This document shows positions 45,532 to 54,202 of a DNA stretch of 63,301 nt, piece after piece. Numbering within the stretch: the stretch's first letter is position 1; each line of letters opens with the position of its first letter. A program made the position numbers and the translations under genes. The stretch spans positions 1 to 63,301 of the forward strand of contig NZ_DCLL01000047.1 in assembly GCF_002321025.1 (NCBI RefSeq), written 5' to 3'. This stretch comes from Acinetobacter lwoffii (lineage in GTDB: Bacteria; Pseudomonadota; Gammaproteobacteria; Pseudomonadales; Moraxellaceae). The notes beneath the pieces were generated by a model. It saw only the letters and a list, made by a program, of their open reading frames with translations. It had not been told where the DNA came from and did not search any database.

Positions 45532-46005
45532 GCAAAAAATACAATCAGCAAAGAAAAAACAAGATTTAATATGGAAAAGAAAAAGCCTGTTTAACTCTCC
45601 TAAATTAAACAGGCCTTATAATGTGCTGATTTTTAATTATTTTCATTAAGTTCTTAGAATGACGCCAAGATATCACTAGCCATGCAACCAATCTGTGTAG
45701 GATATATAGATGCAATGTTTCAAAATATGAAAAAGTCATTACTTTTGTTAATTAAATGACTGTAATTTAGGCAGAAAATATTTTTAATAGCAAACAAGGC
45801 GATTAAATAACCAAAACCCAAGAAGAACTACTAAACCTATAAATGAGAATGGGCTAATTCAGATTTTTAGGAGAAAATTCCTTATTTCAGTCAACATCGG
45901 ATGTTATGAATGTTCAATGTATCATAAAGTTTATGCATCACTGCTTTCTTTTTAGTCATTTCTCTCTATAATTTTTCATATGAGCAATAACAATATTTTG
46001 GCAGC
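45532..46005. other. 474-bp gene-poor region
   Basis: Contains a strong hairpin at 45583-45617 and the promoter region of the lipoprotein gene at its right end. A 24-codon frame at about 45682 was not supported. Otherwise nothing seen. Confidence 0.5.
45583..45617. terminator. Hairpin terminator
   Basis: GCCTGTTTAA (45585-45594) pairs perfectly with TTAAACAGGC (45605-45614), flanked by As on the left and TT on the right. On the minus strand the A-rich left flank becomes a U tract, but the nearest minus-strand genes lie beyond it. Confidence 0.6.
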
Positions 46006-46347
46006 ATGAAAAATCGTATACTAATTACTTTATTGATGAGTCTGACAATAAGCGGCTGCCAAAAACAGCAAGCAGAGAGTTCAGCCGAGGCTGATGCAAA
46101 TATTAAAGCGCAGTTTGAACAGTCCGATAATCAACTCAGTGCTTATCTGGACAAACTCGACTCTTCAACAATTAGTCTGGAAGAAAGAACACGCATCCTG
46201 TGTGAACAATATCCTAAAGAATATAAAAATAACTACATGCCTGCTCTGCTAAAACTTGCACCCAAGGAATATACCGACAAAGAGTTGCTCACCGACCTAG
46301 ACAATGCCTTGAATTTCTACAAGCTGAAAGCCAATATTCAGTGTTAA
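46006..46347 (+). CDS. Small lipoprotein, unknown
   Basis: The 113-aa product has a lipoprotein signal with lipobox ISGC (Cys18), so it should be lipid-anchored. The mature part begins Gln/Lys-rich, then is helical (ADANIKAQFEQSDNQLSAYLDKL) with two further Cys (near 66 and 113). No family recognised. It stands alone between terminators. Confidence 0.75.
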   Translation: MKNRILITLLMSLTISGCQKQQAESSAEADANIKAQFEQSDNQLSAYLDKLDSSTISLEERTRILCEQYPKEYKNNYMPALLKLAPKEYTDKELLTDLDNALNFYKLKANIQC

Positions 46348-46380
46348 TAAATACTTAGTTTAATCATGCAATGAAATATA

Positions 46381-46412
46381 AAAAAAACCGCCTGAATCAG
46401 GCGGTTTTTTTA
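46381..46412. terminator. Bidirectional terminator
   Basis: AAACCGCCTGA and TCAGGCGGTTT form a perfect 11-bp stem with an A run before and T run after, between convergent genes. Confidence 0.9.
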
Positions 46413-46452
46413 TGAAGAGCGTATATCTTAAACAGAATTAACGCTGTGGTTT

Positions 46453-46728
46453 TCACTGATCTTGTTGATTACGTGAACGTTGTTGCTGTTGGTTACTGTT
46501 TTGCTGTGGCTGTTGTTGCTGTTGGCCTTGCTGGTTTTGTTGCTGCTGGTCGCGCTGTTGCTGGTTGTTTTGACCACCCTGCGGCTGTTGTTGTTGCTGG
46601 TTATTTTGTTGCTGATTTGGGTTTTGCTGGTTGTTTTGTTGACGCTGCTGATCTTGATTGCGTTGTTGATTTTGCTGTTGCTGTTGTTGCTGCTGTTTCT
46701 GTTGGTCTTGCTGTTGATTATTAGCCAT
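46453..46728 (-). CDS. Gln/Asn-rich prion-like small protein, 91 aa
   Basis: Almost the whole protein is Gln, Asn, Arg, Asp, Pro and Gly, with about half its residues Gln. There is no hydrophobic core, so it must be disordered, with the composition of a prion-like domain. AAGGA lies 8 nt before the ATG, and a strong terminator follows, supporting a real gene. The DNA is not a simple trinucleotide repeat: CAG, CAA, AAC, AAT and CGT codons are mixed, which argues for selection on the protein. Function unknown; I found no domain. Confidence 0.75.
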   Translation of the reverse strand: MANNQQQDQQKQQQQQQQQNQQRNQDQQRQQNNQQNPNQQQNNQQQQQPQGGQNNQQQRDQQQQNQQGQQQQQPQQNSNQQQQRSRNQQDQ

Positions 46729-47349
46729 GGTGGTATTCCTTACTATTTGCTTTAAATTAAAAGCCGATAGGTTTCGACTTAATATCTACTCTACGCATTT
46801 TTCAGATTTCGCCAACCTTTAACCTGTTACAGATTAATTCAATGTAATAAATAGTAAGCTAAGTACTTGAAGTAGAGATTAATGCGCAACATAAATTACC
46901 TGATATAATTCAACAGAAACATAATGAAAGATTATATAGGTCAAAAATGTATTATCCAATAAAAGGAATAACTTAAGTCAAATTCTATATATATAATTTT
47001 TTTAATAGAATTTAAAAAGCGTTATTAAATAGAACCACTTAATAACTATACTATTGATATTTATCAATATATAAAAATTAATTTAAATCTTCTATATTTT
47101 TAAAAGATTAAATAAAATATTAAAAATCCAATTCTTTCTGAATATTCATAACTGTGAGGAAATACGATACTTAACATGACCTCACCAATAACACTTAAGC
47201 TGTTTCGAATTTATCTTGACTTTAATTCAAATATTTTTAGCTATTACTTTGGCATTAACTTAGGTCAAATCATTGTTTGTAATTATATTTATTAATCTAT
47301 TTATAATGAATAAGCCCCTTTAAAAGAGGCTTATTACATTCAGTTTTTA
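46729..47349. other. 621-bp very AT-rich region without genes
   Basis: Nothing coding seen on either strand. The left edge must hold the promoter of the Gln/Asn-rich gene. The stretch 46970-47150 is extremely AT-rich and looks like H-NS-type or promoter-rich sequence. Confidence 0.5.
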
Positions 47350-47580
47350 TTAGATATTGACCACTTTGACGATAATCGTTTGAGTATCTTCCTGCTCTTC
47401 AGACAGATGCAAACGTTTAAGCTCTTTGCTTTTTACTTTGAACTGCAAGTTCTGATAAGAAATCGTGCTTGGTATCTGATCAAAATATTGACCATCAGCG
47501 TCAATTTCTTCCTGAAATAATGGTGTACCCAATTGATAGTCAAGACTTTTTAAGACTACATATTTTACTGTGGTTTTCAT
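47350..47580 (-). CDS. Hypothetical protein, 76 aa
   Basis: A small soluble protein with alternating hydrophobic and polar residues suggesting beta strands (TTVKYVVLKSL, QFKVKSKELKRLHLSEE, TIIVKVVNI). No signal or membrane segment. Unknown family. It lies about 140 bp left of the IS5-type insertion and has only a weak ribosome site (GGA). Confidence 0.5.
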   Translation of the reverse strand: MKTTVKYVVLKSLDYQLGTPLFQEEIDADGQYFDQIPSTISYQNLQFKVKSKELKRLHLSEEQEDTQTIIVKVVNI

Positions 47581-47714
47581 TCCAACACCCTACTTTCACT
47601 AAGCACTTTATTTTTATTTTTACCACTGTTCCGCCTGAGAAGAAACCTCTATTTTTGAAAATAGCCCAAGCTTTAACCACTCAGATTTTGCGATCAGATC
47701 AACATGAAATTACA

Positions 47715-47723
47715 CTAATCTAT
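47715..47723. repeat. Target-site duplication, left copy
   Basis: CTAATCTAT directly precedes the IS left end and is repeated exactly at 48771-48779. Nine bp is the duplication length of the IS903 group. Confidence 0.9.
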
Positions 47724-48770
47724 GGCTTTGTTGCACAAAGCTATTCTTGAGGGCTTCTTTAGCAATATAATTTCCAGATGAAGAAGCCTGCACCTAAAAC
47801 TTACCGTACAACCAATTGGTCCTCGTATAACCAAGCTTTAATCAAGCGAGGAAATATTTCAATCTGGTTTGATCCTAAGACCCAATGGTATGCACAACCA
47901 CAAGGCAAGCACGGACGAAATCAAACTTATTCCGATACAGCGATTCAATGCTGTTTAATGATCAAATCTCTATTCCGTCTTTCTTTACGTATGGTCACTG
48001 GCTTTGCTCAAAGCCTGATTAAACTCTGTGGCTGAGCAGCCCCGAATATCAGTGATATTCGTACTCCACCCTCTGTAGACGACAAAAGCATATTGATATT
48101 GCGATAAGCTATCAGAAAAGTCGTGATGGGTTCCACCTACTCGTCGACTCTACGGGTTTAAAATTTTTAGGTGAAGGTGAATGGAAGCGTAAGAAACATC
48201 AGCCTGAATACCGTCGGCAATGGCGTAAACTGCATATTGGTATAGATGCTGAAACACTGCAAATACGTGCCGTTCAGCTTACGACAAATAATGTCAGTGA
48301 TTCACAAGTACTAGGTGATTTACTGGATCAAATCCCACCAAATGAGCGAATAGATTCTGTCTATACCGATGGGGCGTACGACACGAAGCGCTGCAGACAA
48401 GTGATTTCAGATCGTCAAGCACATGCAGTAATTCCACCCAGGAAGAATGCCAAGCCCTGGAAAGATTCTAAAATCAGTTCAATAGAACGAAATGAGTTAC
48501 TTCAAACGGTTAAGCATTTAGGCAGAACCCTATGGAAAAAATGGTCGGGCTATCACCGTCGCAGTTTGGTGGAAACCAAGATGCATTGCATCAAATTATT
48601 AGGAGATAAGCTGACGGCAAGACATTTTCAAAGTCAGGTCAATGAAGTTCATGCGCGTGTGGCAGTTCTGAATAGATTTACGGAATTAGGTAGACCTCAC
48701 ACCCAAGTTGTCACTTAAATTTGAATGGATTGGGGAAAACTCAGCTTTTGAATGTTTATGCAACAAAGCC
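47724..48770 (+). mobile_element. IS5-family, IS903-group insertion sequence
   Basis: A 1047-bp element with terminal inverted repeats GGCTTTGTTGCA (47724-47735) and TGCAACAAAGCC (48759-48770), flanked by a 9-bp duplication. It contains one transposase gene, now broken. It inserted into non-coding AT-rich DNA, since the flanks join into no open frame. The intact duplication shows direct insertion with no later deletion of the ends. Confidence 0.93.
47778..48718 (+). pseudogene. IS903-group transposase, disrupted
   Basis: The N-terminal part (47778-48035) starts KKPAPKTYRTTNWSSYNQALIKRG and stops at TGA 48033. From about 48040 a different frame gives the rest: CRRQKHIDIAISYQKS, D in LLVDSTGLKFLG, D in VYTDGAYDTKRC, E in SLVETKMHCIKLLG, so the DDE triad is intact. 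A missing base after 48030 and an apparent 9-bp insertion (CAGTGATAT) carrying an in-frame TGA break the join. Two independent lesions indicate a dead copy rather than programmed frameshifting. It could still move in trans. Confidence 0.85.
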
Positions 48771-48779
48771 CTAATCTAT
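48771..48779. repeat. Target-site duplication, right copy
   Basis: CTAATCTAT, identical to 47715-47723. Confidence 0.9.
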
Positions 48780-48889
48780 GAAAAAAATTTTAACTTTCAT
48801 AAAAATATAAATATACTTGGAGTTGATCGACAGAAAAAAATCTGTCTAAATTGATCTAAAATCACTCCCACAAAGAAAATATAGAGACT

Positions 48890-49366
48890 ATGATAAAAAC
48901 CTGTTGCGGCTTACTCGAAGAGAAAAACATAAAAATTGCCTTTATCGAAAGCGCAAGTTCTGGATATCTCAGTAGCCAGTTCTCCATCTGTAAAGGAGAA
49001 GGTGCCGAAATTTTGATTGGTGGTTTGATCTGTTACGATGTAAGTGTCAAGACTTCAGTATTGGGCATTTCCAAAAATCTGATCAATAGTCATACTGCGG
49101 AATCTATGCCGGTGACGGTTGCTCTGGCGGAAGCAGGTAAAAAAATGTTCCGTGATGCTGACTGGATTATCGCCTGTACAGGATTGCTTAAACCAGGTGG
49201 TAGCGCGACACCAGAGAAACCGGAAGGAACATTTTTTGTGGCCATTAATGATGGTACGCAAATCCATCAGTTCCAGTATTATCTCAAAGGCTCGCCACTT
49301 GAACGCCTCAACAAACTGTCAGCTGTGGTTGCACATGATATGATCAATCTGTTGAATAACAGCTAA
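48890..49366 (+). CDS. CinA C-terminal family amidohydrolase (PncC-like)
   Basis: The 158-aa single-domain protein corresponds to the CinA C-terminal nicotinamide-nucleotide amidohydrolase. This enzyme deamidates NMN to nicotinic acid mononucleotide in pyridine-nucleotide recycling. It has ESASSGYLSSQF (residues 20-31) in place of the usual ESCTGG, a GGLICYDVSVKTSVLGIS block, AEAGKKMFRDADWIIACTG, and PEGTFFVAI. The active-site Thr is Ser here and the Cys is Ala, so activity should be tested rather than assumed. It is not the long CinA form. Standalone gene. Confidence 0.82.
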   Translation: MIKTCCGLLEEKNIKIAFIESASSGYLSSQFSICKGEGAEILIGGLICYDVSVKTSVLGISKNLINSHTAESMPVTVALAEAGKKMFRDADWIIACTGLLKPGGSATPEKPEGTFFVAINDGTQIHQFQYYLKGSPLERLNKLSAVVAHDMINLLNNS

Positions 49367-49468
49367 ACTTTCAAAGTTACTGTGTAGCTTGAATAAGCTT
49401 CATTATTTCTACCGTATTTTAAGATAGATTGGCATGATCAGATGCCAATCTATTTTTTTGAGGGTGGA

Positions 49469-50089
49469 ATGACCATGAATATTAAAACCGCACTGCTTCT
49501 GCTCCCTCTGAGCTTGCCCGGTCTGGCTTTCGCTACCGTAGGCGGTCCACAAAATATTGAAGTTCTAGGCTATGAAGTCAAAGAACAGAAGCTTTATATC
49601 ATGCGTCATTATCTTGATGGTCGTGGACGCTTGCCTCAACTGTATTATTATAATTTTAAATCCCAAAAACCAAATCAACTGGTTCAGGTCAATTCCTTAT
49701 ATATCAATCCTAAAACCAAGCGCATCGATTATGATCAAGACAGTCGCAAGTTTGATCAGGACATTGCCAAAATCAAAAAACGTTTAGTTCCATTAAATCC
49801 GATTCAAAAATCAAAGCCACAACTTAAGGTGCTAAAGACAACAAAAGGTAGCGCGCCTGCCTGGCATGACCCTCAGGAAAAAGTGCCAAAATGGACCTAT
49901 CAATATCAAGTGAAATCCGGCTTACAAAAAAGCCCGGTTCAGCAAGCAGTCAGTTATCAGCAAGGTTTGAAAATTAGCCAAGCCTATAAAGTTCCGAAAC
50001 AGAATAAAACCTTGGTAATAGTAAAGTATCTGGGTATTCCTTTTGAAACAGGTTATAGCATTGAAGATCCGGCACTGTTAAGCCGATAA
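49469..50089 (+). CDS. Exported hypothetical protein, ~206 aa
   Basis: ATG 49469 has GAGG 5 nt upstream and a second ATG follows at 49475. A signal peptide (ALLLLPLSLPGLAFA) is cleaved before TVGGPQNIEVLGYE. The mature protein is basic and Tyr/Gln-rich with likely beta strands. A conserved-looking start, GGPQNIEVLGYEVKEQKLYIMRHYLDGRG, suggests a defined family I do not recognise. The frame open from 49442 adds residues with no ribosome site. Convergent with prpC, with a shared terminator. Confidence 0.7.
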   Translation: MTMNIKTALLLLPLSLPGLAFATVGGPQNIEVLGYEVKEQKLYIMRHYLDGRGRLPQLYYYNFKSQKPNQLVQVNSLYINPKTKRIDYDQDSRKFDQDIAKIKKRLVPLNPIQKSKPQLKVLKTTKGSAPAWHDPQEKVPKWTYQYQVKSGLQKSPVQQAVSYQQGLKISQAYKVPKQNKTLVIVKYLGIPFETGYSIEDPALLSR

Positions 50090-50102
50090 CAGAATTCACT
50101 AA

Positions 50103-50134
50103 AAAATAAGGTCTCAATTGAGACCTTATTTTTA
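50103..50134. terminator. Bidirectional terminator
   Basis: AATAAGGTCTCAA and TTGAGACCTTATT (50105-50130) form a perfect 13-bp palindromic stem with A and T runs on either side, between convergent genes. Confidence 0.9.
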
Positions 50135-50156
50135 TTCTAGGACGAGCGCTAACAAA

Positions 50157-51296
50157 TTAAGCCGCTGTAGAACGCTCAGCGATTGGCACTACTTTACGTA
50201 GTTCTGGACCGGTATAGTCCGCGCTTGGACGGATAATACGGTTATCTGCGCGCTGTTCCATCACATGTGCTGCCCAGCCTGTCACACGCGACATGACAAA
50301 AATCGGGGTAAACAGCTTAGTTGGAATGCCCATGAAATGATAGGCAGATGCATGGAAGAAATCCGCATTACAGAATAATTTCTTCTCGCGCCACATGACT
50401 TCTTCGCAGCGCACTGACACTGGATAAAGTACGGTATCACCGACATCTTTGGCCAAACGCTCCGACCAGACTTTGATAATGCCATTACGCGGATCATTAT
50501 CCTTATAGATCGCATGACCGAAGCCCATGATTTTTTCTTTACGCTCCAGCATACCCAGCATTTCACGCTCAGCTTCTTCAGGCGACTTCCAGTTTTCGAT
50601 CATGTCCATCGCAGCTTCGTTGGCACCGCCATGTAGAGGGCCACGCAAGGAACCGATTGCACCGGTAATACAGGAATGCATATCTGATAGTGTTGAGGCA
50701 CATACACGAGCGGTAAAGGTTGAAGCGTTGAATTCATGCTCTGCATACAGAATCAAGGAAACATTCATCACCTGTTCATGTAATTCGTTTGGCTTTTCGC
50801 CATGCAGAAGATGCAGGAACTGTGCACCGATTGAATCATCGTCAGTATTTTCTTCAATACGCACGCCGTCATGGCTATAACGATACCAGTAACAAATGAT
50901 TGCCGGCAAAGTTGCCAAAATACGGTCTGCGATATCCTGTTGATGTTCAAACGACAGCTCAGTTTCAAGATTGCCCAGCATAGAAACGCCTGTACGCATC
51001 ACATCCATTGGATGCGAGTCGGCAGGAATACGCTCAAGGACCTCTTTTAATGCCTGAGGTAAAGTGCGCAAGGATTTCAGTTTGGCTTTATAGGCTGCCA
51101 ATTGCTCTGATGTCGGCAATTCTCCGAAGAAAATCAGGTAAGCGACTTCTTCAAACTGGCAATGTTCAGCCAGATCCTGTACGTCATAACCGCGATAGGT
51201 CAGGCCTGCGCCACTTTTGCCTACTGTTGAAAGTGAGGTTTTACCTGCCACTTGTCCGCGCAATCCTGCGCCAGTGAGTACTTTTCCTTCAGCCAT
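50157..51296 (-). CDS. prpC: 2-methylcitrate synthase
   Basis: The 379-aa enzyme condenses propionyl-CoA with oxaloacetate in the methylcitrate cycle. Catalytic residues are visible: His in LRGPLHGGANEAAMDMI, His in IMGFGHAIYK, and Asp in FCNADFFHASAYHFMG. The LYAEHEFNASTFTARVCASTLSDMHSCI block identifies PrpC rather than the main citrate synthase. It begins 4 bp after prpB, so the two are co-transcribed. Unusually, nothing else of the prp operon follows: the next gene reads the other way. Confidence 0.95.
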   Translation of the reverse strand: MAEGKVLTGAGLRGQVAGKTSLSTVGKSGAGLTYRGYDVQDLAEHCQFEEVAYLIFFGELPTSEQLAAYKAKLKSLRTLPQALKEVLERIPADSHPMDVMRTGVSMLGNLETELSFEHQQDIADRILATLPAIICYWYRYSHDGVRIEENTDDDSIGAQFLHLLHGEKPNELHEQVMNVSLILYAEHEFNASTFTARVCASTLSDMHSCITGAIGSLRGPLHGGANEAAMDMIENWKSPEEAEREMLGMLERKEKIMGFGHAIYKDNDPRNGIIKVWSERLAKDVGDTVLYPVSVRCEEVMWREKKLFCNADFFHASAYHFMGIPTKLFTPIFVMSRVTGWAAHVMEQRADNRIIRPSADYTGPELRKVVPIAERSTAA

Positions 51297-51300
51297 TTTT

Positions 51301-52185
51301 TTAATTCTCCTGTTTAAACAGTTTATCTAATGTGTCTTCAAAGCTGTGATAATCTAAAAATTCGTAGAGTTCTTTTCGTTGTTGCATGATATCCAGCACA
51401 TTTACCTGAGTACCATGTTCGCGCACCGAACGCATCACTTCAAGTGCAGCTTTTTGCATTGCACGTGTCGCTGACAATGGATACAGCACCATGCCAATAC
51501 CCTGCTCAGCCAGTTCATCTACCGTATAATACGGCGTATCACCAAATTCGGTAATATTTGCCAAGACTGGCACACCTACTGCCTCACATACTGTACGGTA
51601 CATGGTGATATCAGTCATCGCCTCAGCAAAGATCGCATCTGCGCCCGCTTCAACGCACGCACAAGCACGGTCAATCACTGCTTGCAGGCCTTCTTTTTGC
51701 AGCGCATCGGTACGCGCCATCACTACAAAGTTGGAATCGGTTTTCGCATCTACTGCAGCTTTGATACGATCGACCATTTCCTGTTGCGATACGATTTCTT
51801 TATTTGGACGATGACCACAACGCTTCTGTGCCACCTGGTCTTCAATATGAACCGCAGCGGCTCCTGCAGCAATCATCTGTTTGATTGTACGGGCAATATT
51901 TAATGCACCGCCCCAACCGGTATCAATATCGACCAATAAAGGGGTATCGACACGCTCAGTGATCCGGCGTACATCTTCAAGAACATTATCCAGGCTGGTC
52001 ATGCCCAGGTCAGGCAAACCATAAGAATAATTCGCGACACCCGCACCTGATAAATAAATGGCTTTATAACCGACTTGTTTGGCCATCATGGCAGCATAGG
52101 CATTTACCGTGCCCATAATTTGCAATGGTTTCTCGATTTCAAGTGCTTGTCTAAATCTTAAACCTGCAGACATTTGTTCTGTCAT
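51301..52185 (-). CDS. prpB: 2-methylisocitrate lyase
   Basis: The 294-aa PEP-mutase-fold enzyme splits 2-methylisocitrate into pyruvate and succinate, the last step of the methylcitrate cycle. Motifs are PLLVDIDTGWGGALNIART, the catalytic KRCGHRPNKE near residue 121, and FAEAMTDI. It leads the prpBC pair and is divergent from a TetR-family gene, not the GntR-type prpR that usually precedes it in this group. Confidence 0.96.
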   Translation of the reverse strand: MTEQMSAGLRFRQALEIEKPLQIMGTVNAYAAMMAKQVGYKAIYLSGAGVANYSYGLPDLGMTSLDNVLEDVRRITERVDTPLLVDIDTGWGGALNIARTIKQMIAAGAAAVHIEDQVAQKRCGHRPNKEIVSQQEMVDRIKAAVDAKTDSNFVVMARTDALQKEGLQAVIDRACACVEAGADAIFAEAMTDITMYRTVCEAVGVPVLANITEFGDTPYYTVDELAEQGIGMVLYPLSATRAMQKAALEVMRSVREHGTQVNVLDIMQQRKELYEFLDYHSFEDTLDKLFKQEN

Positions 52186-52349
52186 CTTCCTTTTCCACAG
52201 TCTTGGCTATAATTATTGAAATTCGAGTATACTCATTTGGCTTGCTCATTCCATAACCCGATAGAACAAATACTCTAAAACTTTAGTCAAATTTTTAAGT
52301 TTTGCTTTACCTAATTAGCAAATAGCACACTTATCTGGCGCAATTATGA

Positions 52350-52367
52350 AATATGTGCATATATTTG
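52350..52367. promoter_or_regulatory. Putative palindromic site between prpB and TetR gene
   Basis: AAATATGTGCATATATTT is a near-palindrome about 50 bp upstream of the TetR gene start and 165 bp from prpB. Its position suits an autoregulatory TetR operator. AT-rich palindromes are common, so this is weak. Confidence 0.3.
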
Positions 52368-52415
52368 CTATGATGGCGTTTCAATCTCTATTGACATGTT
52401 GATGTACTATCTCCT

Positions 52416-53063
52416 ATGCAAGACCTCGCCCTAGAACCGCTCGCCAAAGATCTGCCACAGACCAAACGTGGTCATGAGCGCTGTATTGCGCTGCTGATCA
52501 GTGCAACCGAGCTATTTCTGGAACGAGGTTATGATGCTGTGTCTCTGGATGATATCGTTCAGCATGCCGGTGGCTCTAAAGCATCTATTTATAAGTACTT
52601 TGGCAATAAAGAAGGCTTGTTTAAAGCCATTTGCGATTATCGTCGTATCAAGTTTTTTGAAGATATCAGTATTCCAATCGAACTGATGGCACTAGATTTT
52701 CGTAGTTATTTAGTCCACACTTTGCTCAATTTTTATCACCAGATCATGCAACCGGAAAATTCGGCCTTTATGCGTCTGGTACTGGAACAGAGTCAACGCA
52801 ATCCTGAACTCGCCCAGCATATTCATGAGCGAGGCCCAGTGCATGTACAAAGTGCCATTGCCACGGCTTTAGAACAGGCAGATGCGCAAGGTTTATTGCA
52901 TTGCGAGAATCCGCAATATTCGGCGCAGCTGTATTTTGGTATTTTGCGCAATCTGGAATGGCGTATTCTGATGGGAATTCCGGTACAGGAAGATGATCAG
53001 GAAATCGACAAATACATCAGTTATTGTGTGGATCGCTTTTTAGACGGTCATCAAAAAGTCTAG
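52416..53063 (+). CDS. TetR/AcrR family transcriptional regulator
   Basis: The 215-aa protein has an N-terminal TetR helix-turn-helix (about 20-65): RCIALLISATELFLERGYDAVSLDDIVQHAG followed by SKASIYKYFGNKEGLFKAI. The C-terminal ligand domain is divergent, with FMRLVLEQSQRNPELAQHIHERGP as in the AcrR_C group. Probable targets are its own promoter and divergent prpB, but regulation of prp by TetR is not established here. argF follows 113 bp downstream on the same strand. Confidence 0.92.
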   Translation: MQDLALEPLAKDLPQTKRGHERCIALLISATELFLERGYDAVSLDDIVQHAGGSKASIYKYFGNKEGLFKAICDYRRIKFFEDISIPIELMALDFRSYLVHTLLNFYHQIMQPENSAFMRLVLEQSQRNPELAQHIHERGPVHVQSAIATALEQADAQGLLHCENPQYSAQLYFGILRNLEWRILMGIPVQEDDQEIDKYISYCVDRFLDGHQKV

Positions 53064-53176
53064 TTTTTTTGCATTTTTCATTGCTTATAGTATATTAGCC
53101 GATTCCGTATTTTTTCTTAAACTAACCAACAACTGATTGTTGATCGAGTTTTTCGGCAATTATTGTGGAGTAACGA

Positions 53177-54097
53177 ATGGCTCTCCGTCACTTTCTCACC
53201 TTACGCGATTTATCAACTTTAGAACTTAACCAGATTTTGCAACGCGCAATTGAGCTTAAGCGCAAACAGCATAACAATGAAGTGTTCCAACCATTTGTTG
53301 GTAAAGTGATGGGCATGATTTTTGAGAAATCGAGTACCCGTACGCGTGTTTCGTTTGAAGCTGGCATGAGCCAATTTGGTGGTAGCGCGATTTTCCTGTC
53401 TTCACGCGATACCCAGTTAGGTCGTGGTGAACCGATTGAAGATTCTGCACGTGTGATTTCAAGCATGCTGGATATCGTGATGATCCGTACTTTCGGTCAT
53501 GATATCGTAGAGCGTTTTGCATCTTATTCAAAAGTTCCAGTGATTAATGCGTTGACTGATGACCACCATCCTTGCCAGTTACTTGCTGACATGCAGACCT
53601 ATGTCGAGCAACGTGGCTCAATCGAAGGTAAAACCGTGGCCTGGATCGGTGATGGCAACAATATGTGTAATTCTTATATTGAAGCTGCACATATGTGGGG
53701 CTTTAATCTGAAAATTGCAGCGCCAAAAGGCTATGAGCCACAAGAAAAATTCCTGTCTGAATTTGCGCATTGCGTGGAACTGGTTCCTTCTGCTGAAGAT
53801 GCAGCGGTGAATGCCGACCTGATCGTGACTGACGTTTGGGCAAGCATGGGCCAGGAAGAAGAACAAAAGATCCGTGAAAAAGCCTTTGCAGATTATCAGG
53901 TCAATGAACGTCTGATGGATCTTGCACATCCGGATTGCTTGTTTATGCACTGCTTGCCTGCGCATCGTGGCGAAGAGATTTCAGAAAATCTGCTTGACCA
54001 TAAAAATGCTGTAGTTTGGGATGAAGCTGAAAATCGTTTGCACGCGCAAAAAGCTTTGGTTGAATTCTTGATTAATGAAAATCTGAAAAAAGACTAA
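53177..54097 (+). CDS. argF: Ornithine carbamoyltransferase
   Basis: The 306-aa enzyme makes citrulline from ornithine and carbamoyl phosphate in arginine synthesis. It has the carbamoyl-phosphate motif SSTRTRVSFEAGM near residue 53, HPCQLLADMQT, the ornithine region DVWASMGQEEE, and the conserved FMHCLPAHRGEE near 257. Length and motifs are standard for the anabolic enzyme. GGAG-type bases precede the ATG (TGTGGAGTAACG). argC lies 5 kb away, so arg genes are dispersed. Confidence 0.97.
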   Translation: MALRHFLTLRDLSTLELNQILQRAIELKRKQHNNEVFQPFVGKVMGMIFEKSSTRTRVSFEAGMSQFGGSAIFLSSRDTQLGRGEPIEDSARVISSMLDIVMIRTFGHDIVERFASYSKVPVINALTDDHHPCQLLADMQTYVEQRGSIEGKTVAWIGDGNNMCNSYIEAAHMWGFNLKIAAPKGYEPQEKFLSEFAHCVELVPSAEDAAVNADLIVTDVWASMGQEEEQKIREKAFADYQVNERLMDLAHPDCLFMHCLPAHRGEEISENLLDHKNAVVWDEAENRLHAQKALVEFLINENLKKD

Positions 54098-54202
54098 TTT
54101 TTTTAAGATGAATCTTCACAAATTAAGCACCAATCTCTGGTGCTTAATTTGTCTCAGCTCTTATAATCATTATTGAAATGAAATAAAAAGTGATTTTATA
54201 CA

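Noticed and set aside
46446..46755. Plus-strand Val/Ala- or Leu-rich 91-92-aa frames
   Set aside because: They are antisense shadows of the Gln/Asn codons. The minus frame has the ribosome site and terminator.
47469..47750. 93-aa plus-strand frame running into the IS
   Set aside because: It is antisense to the 76-aa gene, and the end is within the IS left end. No coding signs.
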